A stretch of 64,000 nucleotides of DNA, from NCBI GenBank assembly GCA_910587765.1, contig CAJUNR010000021.1, forward strand, positions 16,834-80,833, in the 5' to 3' direction. Position numbers and translations under genes: made by a program. A model generated the notes under the pieces. That model was not told the DNA's origin. It did not search any database and worked only from the letters and a program-made list of their open reading frames with translations. Positions 14,780 through 24,387 of the stretch are shown piece by piece (position 1 is the stretch's first letter; every line of letters begins with the position of its first letter). The DNA comes from an uncultured Lachnospiraceae bacterium. Its GTDB lineage: Bacteria > Bacillota > Clostridia > Lachnospirales > Lachnospiraceae.

Positions 14780-16651
14780 ATGAGTAAGAAATACGAGAGT
14801 CTGGCCGCATCCATAGTGGAGAAGGTCGGAGGAGCCGAAAATGTCCGTGCGGTGCGGCACTGCCAGACGAGACTTCGCTTTACCCTGAAAGACACGCAGA
14901 AGGCGGATCGGGAGGCGCTCCAGAAGATGGACGGCGTCGCGCAGGTAGTCGAAAGCGGCGGCATGTTCCAGGTGGTCATCGGCATGCATGTGGCGGAGGT
15001 TTTTGAAGAGGTGGAAAAACACCTTCCCAAAGCGGGAGGGGAGGAAGACGCAGGAAGCGGGGAGAAACTATCTCCGGTCAACTTCGCGATCGATTTTGTA
15101 TCCAGCGTGTTTCAGCCGATCATACCGGCGCTCTCCGGTGCGGGTATGCTGAAAGCGCTGATGGCGCTTTTGACGGTGTTCCATCTGGTGGACGGCAGTT
15201 CCCAGACCTATTACATTCTGAACTTTTTCGCGGATGCGGCGTTCGCGTTCCTGCCGATCCTGCTGGCTTACACAACGGCGCGCAGAATGAAATGCAACGT
15301 GGTCATGGCGGTTACCGTGGCAGGTATTATGTGCCATCCCAGCTGGGCCGCGCTGGTGTCGGCGGGAGAACCGGTGAATTTCTTCGGGATCATTCCGTTC
15401 TATCTGGTGGCCTACACCTCGACGGTCATCCCGGTGATTCTGGTGATCGTAGTCCAGTCCTTTGTGGAAAAGGTGCTGAATAAGATCATTCCCAAAGCGG
15501 TCAATCTGGTCTTTGTCCCCATGTTCACCTTCCTGATTATGGGCGCGCTGGCGCTGTCCGTACTGGGACCGGTGGGAGAGTACACCGGTGAAGGGCTGGC
15601 AGTCGTATTTGGCTGGCTGAGCACCAACGCGAGCTGGGCGCCGGCGGTACTGATCGGAGGACTTCTCCCGGTCATGGTCATGTTCGGACTGCACCATGCG
15701 GTGGCGCCTCTGGGAAGCATGCAGATGGCAAGCCTTGGATTCGACAGCATCTTCGGTCCGGGCTGTGTCTGCTCCAATATCGCGCAGGGTACGGCAGCCC
15801 TGGTGGTGGGCCTCCGCACCAGAGATTCCAAGACCAGGCAGCTGGGCCTTTCCACAGGAACGACCGCGCTGATGGGGATCACGGAGCCGGTGCTCTACGG
15901 CCTGAACCTCCCGAAGAAATATCCGCTGGCGGCGGCGATGATCGGCGGAGGCCTTGGCGGAATGTACGCGGGCCTTACCCATACCCACCGGTTTGCCACC
16001 GGGTCCTCGGGTATTCCGGCGATCCTTCTGTACATCGGCGGCGATACCATGATGTATTTCTGGAATATCATCATCGCCCTTTTGATTACCGCGGTGTCCA
16101 CTGCAATTATTACATTTGTCCTCTCTCTGAAATATGAGAACCGGACCGATGCGGCGCCGGAGACAGAAGAAGAGACAAAGCTGATCGAACAGACGGAGGC
16201 CCATGCGGTCTATGCGCCGGTCAGCGGCAGGGCGGTAGCCATGGAAGACATTCCGGACCCCACCTTTTCTCAGGGAATCCTTGGCTGGACCATGGGGATC
16301 GAGCCTTCCGACGGCACCGTGCGGGCGCCGTTTGACGGAACGGTCGTGCAGGCGGCGGATACAGGCCATGCCGTCGGTCTTGTCAGCGCGGACGGCATGG
16401 AGCTTCTGATCCATGTGGGCGTGGATACGGTGGATATGGGCGGAACCGGTTTTGACATCAAAGTCAAAGAAGGAGACGGGGTAAAAGCCGGGCAGCTGTT
16501 AATGACCTTTGACCGAAAGGCCATCGCGGATGCGGGCCATCCGGACGTGGCGGTGGTGATCGTGCTGAATCCTGACGACTATGCGTCGATTGAGAGAACC
16601 GCGGAAGGCACGGTGGCATCCGGTACAAAAATCATTCAGGCATCAAAATAA
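14780..16651 (+). CDS. PTS beta-glucoside transporter, EIIBCA fusion
   Basis: The start at 14780 has SD GAGGAGG; the frame extends upstream without one. The 623-residue protein has EIIB with the phosphocysteine in VRHCQTRLRF (C28), a multi-helix EIIC domain (about 100-455, including GLHHAVAPLGSMQMASLG and GITEPVLYGLNLPKKYPL) and a carboxy-terminal EIIA with the phosphohistidine in LLIHVGVDTVDMGG (near residue 545). This is the BglP/BglF domain order: it imports and phosphorylates beta-glucosides. The hydrolase follows after 29 nt. Confidence 0.93.
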   Translation: MSKKYESLAASIVEKVGGAENVRAVRHCQTRLRFTLKDTQKADREALQKMDGVAQVVESGGMFQVVIGMHVAEVFEEVEKHLPKAGGEEDAGSGEKLSPVNFAIDFVSSVFQPIIPALSGAGMLKALMALLTVFHLVDGSSQTYYILNFFADAAFAFLPILLAYTTARRMKCNVVMAVTVAGIMCHPSWAALVSAGEPVNFFGIIPFYLVAYTSTVIPVILVIVVQSFVEKVLNKIIPKAVNLVFVPMFTFLIMGALALSVLGPVGEYTGEGLAVVFGWLSTNASWAPAVLIGGLLPVMVMFGLHHAVAPLGSMQMASLGFDSIFGPGCVCSNIAQGTAALVVGLRTRDSKTRQLGLSTGTTALMGITEPVLYGLNLPKKYPLAAAMIGGGLGGMYAGLTHTHRFATGSSGIPAILLYIGGDTMMYFWNIIIALLITAVSTAIITFVLSLKYENRTDAAPETEEETKLIEQTEAHAVYAPVSGRAVAMEDIPDPTFSQGILGWTMGIEPSDGTVRAPFDGTVVQAADTGHAVGLVSADGMELLIHVGVDTVDMGGTGFDIKVKEGDGVKAGQLLMTFDRKAIADAGHPDVAVVIVLNPDDYASIERTAEGTVASGTKIIQASK

Positions 16652-16680
16652 TTCGTAACGATAACAGGAGGAAGACGTTC

Positions 16681-18141
16681 ATGTATCAGTTCCCGAAAGA
16701 TTTTTTATGGGGCGGCGCAACGGCTGCCAATCAGTTTGAAGGAGGCGTTCACGAAGGAGGGAAGGGACTCTCCGTTCCGGATGTGATGACAGGGGGGACG
16801 AAGACGACGCCCCGCCATGTGACCGACGGCATCCTGCCGGAGTATCATTATCCCAGCCACGAAGCGGTGGACTTCTATCACCATTATAAAGAAGATATCG
16901 CCCTGTACGGGGAGATGGGTTTTAAATGCTTCCGCATGTCTGTCAACTGGACCCGGCTGTTTCCAGGCGGAGACGAGCAGGAGCCGAATCCGGCAGGAAT
17001 CGAATTTTATCGAAACGTATTTGCGGAATGTCAGAAATACGGGATCAAACCATTAGTGACCATCAGTCATTATGAGCTTCCCTATCATCTGGCGAAAACA
17101 TACGGCGGCTGGGCGAACCGGGAGATCACGGAATATTTCCTGCGCTACTGCCGGACACTGTTTACCGAATTCAAAGGGCTGGTTCAGCACTGGCTGACGT
17201 TTAATGAGATCAATATCCTGCAGATGGGAACTTATGGGAACCTGATGGGCGGCGGCATCCTGCCTCCGAGCCGGGATACGGCAGTGGGCGTACTGGCCGG
17301 GCTGGATGAAAGCTGGGACGACGAGCAGAGACGGTATACGGCGCTGCATCACCAGCTGGTGGCCAGCGCCAAGGCGGTAAAGATGGCCCATGAGATCGAC
17401 CCGGAGAATAAAGTCGGCTGTATGCTGTTAAGCCGCATCGCCTATCCCTATACCTGCAGGCCGGACGATGTGCTCAAAGGGCAGCAGACCATGCAGCTTG
17501 CCAATTATTACTGCGGGGACGTGCAGGTGCGGGGGGCGTATCCCGCCTTTGCGAAGCGGTTCTGGAAGGAAAAAGGCATCGAGATTCCCTTCGCCGAGGG
17601 GGACCTTGAGGCGCTCCGGGAAGGAACGGTGGATTTCTTCAGCTTCAGTTATTATTCCAGCAGTACGGCGACGGACGATCCCACGGTGCCGGTGGCAAAC
17701 GGCAATATGATGCGCGGTCCGGCCAACCCCTATCTGGAACAGAGCCAGTGGGGATGGACCATCGATCCCAAGGGTCTGCGCTACCTGCTGAACGAGTTTT
17801 ACGGCCGCTGGCAGATCCCGCTGATGATCGTGGAGAACGGCCTGGGCGCGGAGGACCAGGTGGAGGAAGACGGCACGATCCACGACGAGTACCGCATCGC
17901 CTATATGCGGGAACACATTCAGCAGATGGCGGAAGCGATCGAGGACGGGGTGGAACTGATGGGCTACACGGTCTGGGGCTGCACGGATCTGGTTAGCGCG
18001 GGAACCGGGGAGATGGCGAAACGGTACGGCTTGGTCTATGTGGATAAGGATAATGAAGGAAAAGGAACCCTGGAGCGCCGGAGAAAGGACAGCTTCTACT
18101 GGTATCAGAACGTGATCCGGACGAACGGGGCGGAGCTTTAG
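16681..18141 (+). CDS. 6-phospho-beta-glucosidase (GH1)
   Basis: A 486-residue glycoside hydrolase family 1 protein: FPKDFLWGGATAANQFEGG at the amino terminus, the acid/base motif LTFNEIN (near residue 175) and the nucleophile motif MIVENGLG (near 385). The tail ERRRKDSFYWYQNVIRTNG is typical of 6-phospho-beta-glucosidases. It hydrolyses the phosphorylated sugars delivered by the upstream PTS. SD CAGGAGGAAG. Confidence 0.93.
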   Translation: MYQFPKDFLWGGATAANQFEGGVHEGGKGLSVPDVMTGGTKTTPRHVTDGILPEYHYPSHEAVDFYHHYKEDIALYGEMGFKCFRMSVNWTRLFPGGDEQEPNPAGIEFYRNVFAECQKYGIKPLVTISHYELPYHLAKTYGGWANREITEYFLRYCRTLFTEFKGLVQHWLTFNEINILQMGTYGNLMGGGILPPSRDTAVGVLAGLDESWDDEQRRYTALHHQLVASAKAVKMAHEIDPENKVGCMLLSRIAYPYTCRPDDVLKGQQTMQLANYYCGDVQVRGAYPAFAKRFWKEKGIEIPFAEGDLEALREGTVDFFSFSYYSSSTATDDPTVPVANGNMMRGPANPYLEQSQWGWTIDPKGLRYLLNEFYGRWQIPLMIVENGLGAEDQVEEDGTIHDEYRIAYMREHIQQMAEAIEDGVELMGYTVWGCTDLVSAGTGEMAKRYGLVYVDKDNEGKGTLERRRKDSFYWYQNVIRTNGAEL

Positions 18142-18169
18142 AAAAAGAGCGGTTACGGCCGCTTTTTTT
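18142..18169 (+). terminator. Terminator of the beta-glucoside operon
   Basis: AGCGG (18148-18152) pairs with CCGCT (18159-18163), flanked by an A run and a T run. A second similar hairpin at 18254-18299 (AGCGG/CCGCT inside A/T runs) repeats the motif. Confidence 0.75.
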
Positions 18170-18379
18170 CGTGTACATATTTGTTTCTTTCTATTCTATG
18201 GCATTGATGGGTAGTCGGCGATTACTTTTCCGAAAAGATTTTCTTCGTTTACACCCGAAAAAAAGCGGTTATAATAAATTTACAGCCGCTTTTTCCGGGG
18301 GGATTTATTATCAGGAAAATTCCATACAGATGGAATTGCACAGTATTGATGGAATGGATTTTCAGGAGGGCTTCAATCT

Positions 18380-19260
18380 ATGGCAAGAACAGTGGGAATC
18401 GGAATTCAGAGTTTTGAAAAAGTAATCGAAAATAATTATATGTAATTGATAAGAAAAAAGCCGCCCCCTACTGGGCAAACACCAGTTCCAACAGCCTGGT
18501 TGATAAACTGGTCAGAGAAGGCAGTCCGGATATGAAGATGGTGATGGAAAAGCTGCTGTGCGGCGGGACTTTGCATACGGCTCTGGATGAACAGATCGTG
18601 TTCAGTCAGCTGGATCAGGGCGACGAAGCGGTGTGGAGCCTGCTGCTGGCCGGCGGCTATTTAAAGGCGGTGCATGCTGAGTTCAATACCGACCGGATGG
18701 AAATCGAATATGACCTGAAGCTGACCAATCTGGAGGTCCGCTATATGTTCCTGCAGATGATCCGGGGATGGTTCCGGGAGTGCCGGGGCGTGCAGAACGC
18801 ATTTTATAAGGCGTTGCTTAGGGGAGACCTGGAGGGGATGAACGATTATATGAATGCCATCTCCTGCGAACTGTTCAGCAGCTTTGATACGGGGAAGAAG
18901 CCTTCCCAAAAGACGCAGCCGGAGCGCTTCTACCATGGATTTGTGCTGGGGCTTCTGGCGGAACTGCAGGACCGGTATGTGATTACCTCCAATCGGGAGA
19001 GCGGTTTTGGCAGATATGACATCATGCTGGAGCCAAAGGAGAAAGGACGGGACGCGTTTCTGATCGAGTTCAAGGTGGCGCGTGCGGACCGCGGGGAGAC
19101 GCTGGAGGACGCCGTCCGGTCGGCTCTGGATCAGATTGAGAAAATGCAGTATGAGATCGCGCTCCAAAGCAGGGGGATCGCTCCGGAGCAGATCCGAAAA
19201 TACGGGTTTGCGTTTGAAGGGAAGAAGGTGCTGATCGGAGAAGAGGGAATCCGGCTTTGA
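18380..19260 (+). pseudogene. AAA-ATPase-like / PD-(D/E)XK nuclease family protein, internally deleted
   Basis: ATG at 18380 starts ARTVGIGIQSFEKVIENNY, the usual amino terminus of this Lachnospiraceae-rich family, but a stop follows at 18443-18445. In another frame YVIDK then jumps to APYWANTSSNSLVDKLVREG, so the P-loop ATPase core is deleted. The frame then stays open to 19260: an internal ATG at 18532 gives 242 residues with the family's carboxy-terminal nuclease part (RYDIMLEPKEKGRDAFLIEFKVA). The nuclease half could still be made from 18532, but the ATPase is lost. Confidence 0.8.
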
Positions 19261-19286
19261 CAAAGCTATGAAAATATTTTATAATA

Positions 19287-19319
19287 ACTCGGAAAGCACC
19301 GAGTCGGAGGAAACCGAGT
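19287..19319 (+). promoter_or_regulatory. Alternative hairpin overlapping the SD of the 19322 gene
   Basis: ACTCGG (19287-19292) can pair with CCGAGT at 19299-19304 or with a second CCGAGT at 19314-19319. The SD GGAGG (19306-19310) lies between them, so the second pairing would enclose it. Confidence 0.45.
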
Positions 19320-19321
19320 AA

Positions 19322-20698
19322 ATGATTTTTTATGGGAGAGAGAAGGAAAAGAAGAGTCTGGAGCGCTTTTATTCCAGGACATCTCAGATGGCTGCATTGA
19401 TTTATGGCAGGAGAAGAGTGGGAAAAAGCGAGTTGATTAAGCAGAGCCTGCGGGAGACGGATATTTCCAGCGTCTATTATGAGTGCAGGCAGACCACGGA
19501 AATGAATAATGTGGAGAGCCTTTCTCTGTTGATTTCCGAAAAATATGGTTACCCACGGCTGGCATTTTCAAAAATGGAAGAAGTGCTGGATTTTCTTTTT
19601 CGGCAGGCGGAAAAAGAAAGACTGATTCTGGTCCTGGATGAGTATTCCTATATCCGTGACGTGGTGAAAGGTATGGACAGCATTCTCCAGGTTTTGATCG
19701 ACCAATATAAAGAGACTTCGCAGCTGAAGCTGATTGTCTGCGGTTCTTTTGTGGATACCATGAAGTCGCTTCTGCTGGTTCAAAGTCCCCTGTACGGCAG
19801 AATTGATCTGACCATGGAATTAAAGCCCATGGATTATTATGAATCCGCTCTGTTTTATCGGACATTTTCGGACGAGGATAAGGTAAAACTGTACAGTGTC
19901 TTCGGAGGGATTCCTTACTATAACCGGCTGATCGATCCTGCTCTGACGGTGAAAGAGAATGTGATCAATCTGATCGCCTCTCCGGGAGCGCGTCTGGAAA
20001 TGGAAATTTCCATGTATCTAAGATCAGAGGTTTCCAAAATGGTAAACGCAAATGAGGTTTTTGACGCGCTGGCAAGAGGATATTCCAGATACAGCGATAT
20101 CCTGTCTCAATCTCATGTATCCAGCAGTCCGACACTGGCAGATACACTGGAAAAGCTGATCCGGATGGAGCTCGTAAGAAAAGAAGCGCCGATCAACGAT
20201 GAAAATAATCGTAGAAAATCCGGCTATTACATTGCAGATTCACTGTCATTGTTTTACTATCGTTATATTTTCCGGTATTCTTCTCAAATGAATGTCATGG
20301 AACCGGAACTGTTTTTTGACCGGTATATTAAGCAGGATTTTGAAGAAAAGCATGTACCTCGGATGTTCGAGGAGATCTGCAGGCAGTATCTGATTCGGCA
20401 GAACCGTCGTGGCCGTTTGGAAGAGCCTTTTGAAAAAATCGGCACATATTATTATGATGATCCCAAAAAGAAAATGAACGGGGAATTTGATATTGTGACG
20501 CTGGATTCCAAGGGCTATATTTTTTATGAAGCAAAATTCAGAAAGGCGCCGCTCACCCGGAAATTGATGGAACAGGAGATCGCACAGGTGGAAAACAGCC
20601 CGCTTTCCTGTTATAAATACGGATTTTTTTCCAGAGCCGGTTTCGAATCGAATATGGAACATGTAATGATGTTTACGTTAGAGGATTTGTTCTCGTGA
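19322..20698 (+). CDS. ATP-binding protein (archaeal-type AAA ATPase with DUF234 nuclease-like domain)
   Basis: A 458-residue protein with Walker A GRRRVGKSEL (near residue 23-32), Walker B LILVLDEYSY, a winged-helix-like middle (DILSQSHVSSSPTLADTLEKLIRMELV) and a carboxy-terminal DUF234/PD-(D/E)XK-like region (GEFDIVTLDSKGYIFYEAKFRK). The family is common in anaerobes and archaea; its physiological role is unknown, though the nuclease-like motif E-D-EAK hints at DNA handling or defence. It follows a broken gene of a different ATPase/nuclease family. Confidence 0.85.
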   Translation: MIFYGREKEKKSLERFYSRTSQMAALIYGRRRVGKSELIKQSLRETDISSVYYECRQTTEMNNVESLSLLISEKYGYPRLAFSKMEEVLDFLFRQAEKERLILVLDEYSYIRDVVKGMDSILQVLIDQYKETSQLKLIVCGSFVDTMKSLLLVQSPLYGRIDLTMELKPMDYYESALFYRTFSDEDKVKLYSVFGGIPYYNRLIDPALTVKENVINLIASPGARLEMEISMYLRSEVSKMVNANEVFDALARGYSRYSDILSQSHVSSSPTLADTLEKLIRMELVRKEAPINDENNRRKSGYYIADSLSLFYYRYIFRYSSQMNVMEPELFFDRYIKQDFEEKHVPRMFEEICRQYLIRQNRRGRLEEPFEKIGTYYYDDPKKKMNGEFDIVTLDSKGYIFYEAKFRKAPLTRKLMEQEIAQVENSPLSCYKYGFFSRAGFESNMEHVMMFTLEDLFS

Positions 20699-20714
20699 GC
20701 TGTTCTGATAAAAA

Positions 20715-20760
20715 GATAACTGTAAAATGCCGGAGCGGGGTCCGGCATTTTACAGTTATC
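20715..20760. terminator. Bidirectional terminator between convergent genes
   Basis: A perfect 20-bp inverted repeat: GATAACTGTAAAATGCCGGA (20715-20734) and its complement at 20741-20760, around GCGGGG. It separates the + strand ATPase gene from the - strand GH13 gene. Confidence 0.85.
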
Positions 20761-20775
20761 CTTTCTGTTTCGCGT

Positions 20776-22452
20776 TTATCTTTCCCCGCTTTTCCGCAGT
20801 ACAAAAGCCTCGTACGGCTTCAGCGTCAGTTCGGTCCTGTCGTACACGTTCCCCGTGTTGGAGATCAGGCAGGAGGCTCCCGTAAATTCCGCCGGGATGG
20901 TAACGTGCGTCTCGTGGTCGCAGAAGCTGCATACAACCAGCAGTTTCTCGCCGTCCATCTCTCTTGTATAGACAAACAGTTCTTCGTTGTCCTCCAGCAT
21001 CGGCTCATACTTTCCGTATACGATGATCGGATGCTCTTTTCGGAGGGAGATCAGTTTTTTATAATAATGGAACACGGAATCGGGGTCGGCGGTCTCCGCT
21101 TTGGCGTTGATCTCTGTATAGTTGGGATTGACCGCGATCCACGGGGTGCCCGCGGTAAAGCCTGCCTGCGGGGAATCATCCCACTGGACCGGCGTCCTGG
21201 CGTTATCGCGACTCTTAAACGTAATGCAGGGCCAGAACACTTCATGGGGCAGAGGCCCTTCTTCGCACCATTCCCGGTAAGCGTTGACGCTCTCGATATC
21301 GCGGAAGTCCTCCGGGCTCCGGAACGGATAATTCGTCATGCCCAGCTCTTCTCCCTGATAGATGTACGGCGTCCCCTGCAGCATATGCAGGCAGGTGGCC
21401 AGCATCTTCGCGGACATCTCCCGGTACTGGGGACGGTCGTCGCCGAAACGCGAGACCGCGCGCGGCTGGTCGTGATTGTCCCAGAACAGGCTGTTCCATG
21501 CCCTGCCGTAAAGTTCTTTCTGCCAGCGGGACAGTGTTTTCTTGAGCGTAGTGAGGGGAATCTTCTCATCCGTCCACTTCCCGTATTTACCGTCTCCCTC
21601 CACATGCTCGAACTGGAATACCATGTTCAGTTCGTGGGTATCCTCGCCCGCGTACTGCTTCGCCAGCTCCGTGGTCACGCCGCTGGTCTCTCCGACGGTC
21701 ATGATGTTGTATTTTGAGAGCACTTTTTCATTCATTTCCTGTAAATAGTTATGGACGTTGGGCCCGTGTACACAATAAGGATTAAAACTGCCGTATAACC
21801 CCTGTACCTCGCCGTCCGGCATCTCCTTCGTCTTGGAGATCATACTGATGACATCCATGCGGAAGCCGTCGATCCCCTTGTCGCACCACCACGTCATCAT
21901 GTCAAACACTTCCTCGCGTACCCTGGGATTGTCCCAGTTCAAGTCCGGTTGTTTTGCGGAAAAAAGATGCAGGTAGTACATGCCGGTTGCCTCGTCATAC
22001 TGCCATGCCGGGCCGCCGAAGCAGGAACCCCAGTTGTTGGGCGGCGTCTGGGCGTCTTTGCCTTCGCGCCAGATATAGTAATCGCGGTACGCGTTGTCCC
22101 TGGACTTCCGGCTCTCCATAAACCATCTGTGTTCATCCGACGTATGATTGACGACCAGATCCATGACGATCTTGATTCCGCGCTCATGTGCGGCCGCCAG
22201 CAGCGTGTCAAAGTCCGCCATCGTACCGAATTCGTCCATAATATCCTGATAGTCGCTGATGTCGTATCCGTTGTCGTCATTGGGGGACTGATACACCGGC
22301 GAGAGCCAGATCACGTCGATCCCCAGATATTTCAGATAGTCCAGCCGGCTGATGATTCCCTGCAGGTCGCCGATGCCGTCGCCGTTGCTGTCCATAAAGC
22401 TGCGCGGATAAATCTGATAAATCACCGCTTCTTTCCACCATGCTCTTTTCAT
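20776..22452 (-). CDS. Alpha-glucosidase / oligo-1,6-glucosidase (GH13)
   Basis: The ATG at 22452 (KRAWWKEAVIYQIYPRSF) has the SD AAAGGA; an ATG 33 nt upstream lacks support. The 558-residue protein carries all GH13 motifs: DLVVNHTSDEH, the nucleophile in GFRMDVISM, the acid/base in TVGETSG and the third carboxylate in WDNHDQPRAVSRFGD. The YQIYPRSFMDSNGDGIGDL start is typical of GH13_31 enzymes acting on isomaltose or sucrose-type alpha-glucosides. It is the last gene of an AraC-GH13-GH13 series on the minus strand. Confidence 0.9.
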   Translation of the reverse strand: MKRAWWKEAVIYQIYPRSFMDSNGDGIGDLQGIISRLDYLKYLGIDVIWLSPVYQSPNDDNGYDISDYQDIMDEFGTMADFDTLLAAAHERGIKIVMDLVVNHTSDEHRWFMESRKSRDNAYRDYYIWREGKDAQTPPNNWGSCFGGPAWQYDEATGMYYLHLFSAKQPDLNWDNPRVREEVFDMMTWWCDKGIDGFRMDVISMISKTKEMPDGEVQGLYGSFNPYCVHGPNVHNYLQEMNEKVLSKYNIMTVGETSGVTTELAKQYAGEDTHELNMVFQFEHVEGDGKYGKWTDEKIPLTTLKKTLSRWQKELYGRAWNSLFWDNHDQPRAVSRFGDDRPQYREMSAKMLATCLHMLQGTPYIYQGEELGMTNYPFRSPEDFRDIESVNAYREWCEEGPLPHEVFWPCITFKSRDNARTPVQWDDSPQAGFTAGTPWIAVNPNYTEINAKAETADPDSVFHYYKKLISLRKEHPIIVYGKYEPMLEDNEELFVYTREMDGEKLLVVCSFCDHETHVTIPAEFTGASCLISNTGNVYDRTELTLKPYEAFVLRKSGER

Positions 22453-22563
22453 ATCGTTTTCCTTTCTTTTCGTTTCGTTCCGCATCTGCCCTTACTTCGC
22501 CCCGGCGCCTGAAAGGATGTTCTCTCACTTTGTTCCGTAAAATCCTTCCGGGGATGCTTTCGG

Positions 22564-24234
22564 TCAGATGCCCATTTCCAGTACCAGAACCTGATATCCC
22601 TGCAGCCGGATGGTCTGTCCGTCTTCCGCGATCTCTTTGTAATTGTTCAGAAGAACCTTCCGGTATCCGGCAGGCAGTTTGATCTCCTGCGCCTCTCTCT
22701 GGTAATTTCCCACGACCAGCAGCGTCCGATCCCCTTTTCGATAATAGGCCATCAGATTGTGCCGTTCTTCCCACACCGGTTCCAGGGCGCCGTACACGAT
22801 GGTTTCCTTATAAACCGGATCTTTGCGCAGCGAGATCAGTTTCTTATAGAAAGAGTAAAGCGAGTCAGCATCCTCTGTCTGCGCGGCGGCATTGATGGAA
22901 AGATAGTTGGGATTGACTTTCAGCCAGGGGGTGCCGGTCGTAAAGCCGGCGTTTGCCCCGTCTGTCCACTGCATGGGCGTGCGCGCGTTGTCGCGGCTGT
23001 ATTTTGCCACGACCTTCAGCGCCTCTTCCGGAGAAAGGCCCGCTTCCAGCGCGACCCGGTATTCGTCGCGGGCGGAGATATCATCCACTTCGTCGATGGA
23101 CGCAATCGGTACATTTTCCATCCCCAGTTCCTGGCCCTGATAGATAAAAGGCAGTCCCCGCAGCAGAAAGTTCAGCGCCGCCAGCATTTTCTTGCTCTCG
23201 ATGCAGCAGTCTCCTTCCGGGATATAACGGCTGACGCCCCGGGGTTCGTCATGGTTCTCGATAATATTTGAGAGAAATCCCATATCGCCCACCTTTGCCT
23301 GCGCGTCAAAGCAGCACTTTTTATAGTCGTCCGGCGTGATGGGCGTTGTGTCATACCATCCCTTTTCACTGCCTCCGAAAATCGTCTCGTTGAAATCAAA
23401 CATAGTGGAGAAATAACCGTCGTCGCCGATAAACTCCGGGATTTCTTCCGGTTTTTCATTGAACACTTCCCCTACGGTAAAGGCGTCATACTTCCGGAAG
23501 GTGCGGTCGCGCATTTCCCCTAAAAACGTTCCGATTCCCTTCGCCTCCTGCAGCATGGCATGGATGCTGCACAGGCCGTCCTCCCGGTCCGGCTCGTAAT
23601 CACGGAACGGAAGGGCTTTCTTGATATTGATAATGGCATCTATGCGGAAACCGCCCAGTCCCTTGTCCAGCCACCAGTTGATGTTCTTATAAACTTCCTC
23701 CCGGACTTCCGGGTTTTCCCAGTTCAGATCCGGCTGTTTCTTATGAAATACATGGAGATACTGCTTATTGGTGCCCGGCAGGTCCTCCCACACAGGACCG
23801 CCGAAATAAGAACGCCAGTTCGTCGGCAGCTCTCCCTCTTTTTTGTCCCGCAGATAAAAATAGTTTCCATATGTTCCGTCCGGGTCCTCACAGGCTTTTT
23901 TGAACCATTCATGCTCATCCGAGCAGTGGTTGACGACCAGGTCCATGAGAATACAAATGCCCCGCTTTTTTGCCTCCGCGATCAGATTCTCCATATCCTC
24001 CATGGTGCCGAAACGGGGATCGATCCGGTAGTAGTCCGAGATATCATATCCCTGGTCAGCCAGAGGAGACTGATAACACGGGGACAGCCAGAGAATATCG
24101 ATGCCCAGATCCGCAAGGTAATCCAGTTTGCTGATAATACCTGGAATATCGCCGATGCCGTCGCCGTTGGAATCGTAGAAACTCTTCGGATAAATCTGAT
24201 ATGCAACTTTGTCATGCCACCATTTTCTGTTCAT
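22564..24234 (-). CDS. Alpha-glucosidase (GH13)
   Basis: The ATG at 24234 (MNRKWWHDKVAYQIYPKSF) is 7 nt from AGGAGG; the ATG at 24240 touches the SD and is less likely. The 556-residue GH13 protein has nucleophile GFRIDAIINI, acid/base TVGEVFNE and ENHDEPRGVSRY. It is clearly related to the 20776 gene but differs in loops, suggesting complementary specificity on alpha-1,6 or alpha-1,2/1,3 glucosides. It lies 154 nt downstream of the AraC regulator on the same strand. Confidence 0.9.
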   Translation of the reverse strand: MNRKWWHDKVAYQIYPKSFYDSNGDGIGDIPGIISKLDYLADLGIDILWLSPCYQSPLADQGYDISDYYRIDPRFGTMEDMENLIAEAKKRGICILMDLVVNHCSDEHEWFKKACEDPDGTYGNYFYLRDKKEGELPTNWRSYFGGPVWEDLPGTNKQYLHVFHKKQPDLNWENPEVREEVYKNINWWLDKGLGGFRIDAIINIKKALPFRDYEPDREDGLCSIHAMLQEAKGIGTFLGEMRDRTFRKYDAFTVGEVFNEKPEEIPEFIGDDGYFSTMFDFNETIFGGSEKGWYDTTPITPDDYKKCCFDAQAKVGDMGFLSNIIENHDEPRGVSRYIPEGDCCIESKKMLAALNFLLRGLPFIYQGQELGMENVPIASIDEVDDISARDEYRVALEAGLSPEEALKVVAKYSRDNARTPMQWTDGANAGFTTGTPWLKVNPNYLSINAAAQTEDADSLYSFYKKLISLRKDPVYKETIVYGALEPVWEERHNLMAYYRKGDRTLLVVGNYQREAQEIKLPAGYRKVLLNNYKEIAEDGQTIRLQGYQVLVLEMGI

Positions 24235-24387
24235 AACCATACCTCCTGATTTTGCCTGCCGCTGATTTTTCAGCCGGATAAATTTCGTTCTGTCCGCTGT
24301 CCTGTGTTTTGTTGTTGCTTCTATTTTAATGACACACGCGGCGGATGTCTTACGGTTATTTGCTTAAAAACTACGGTATTATGACTT

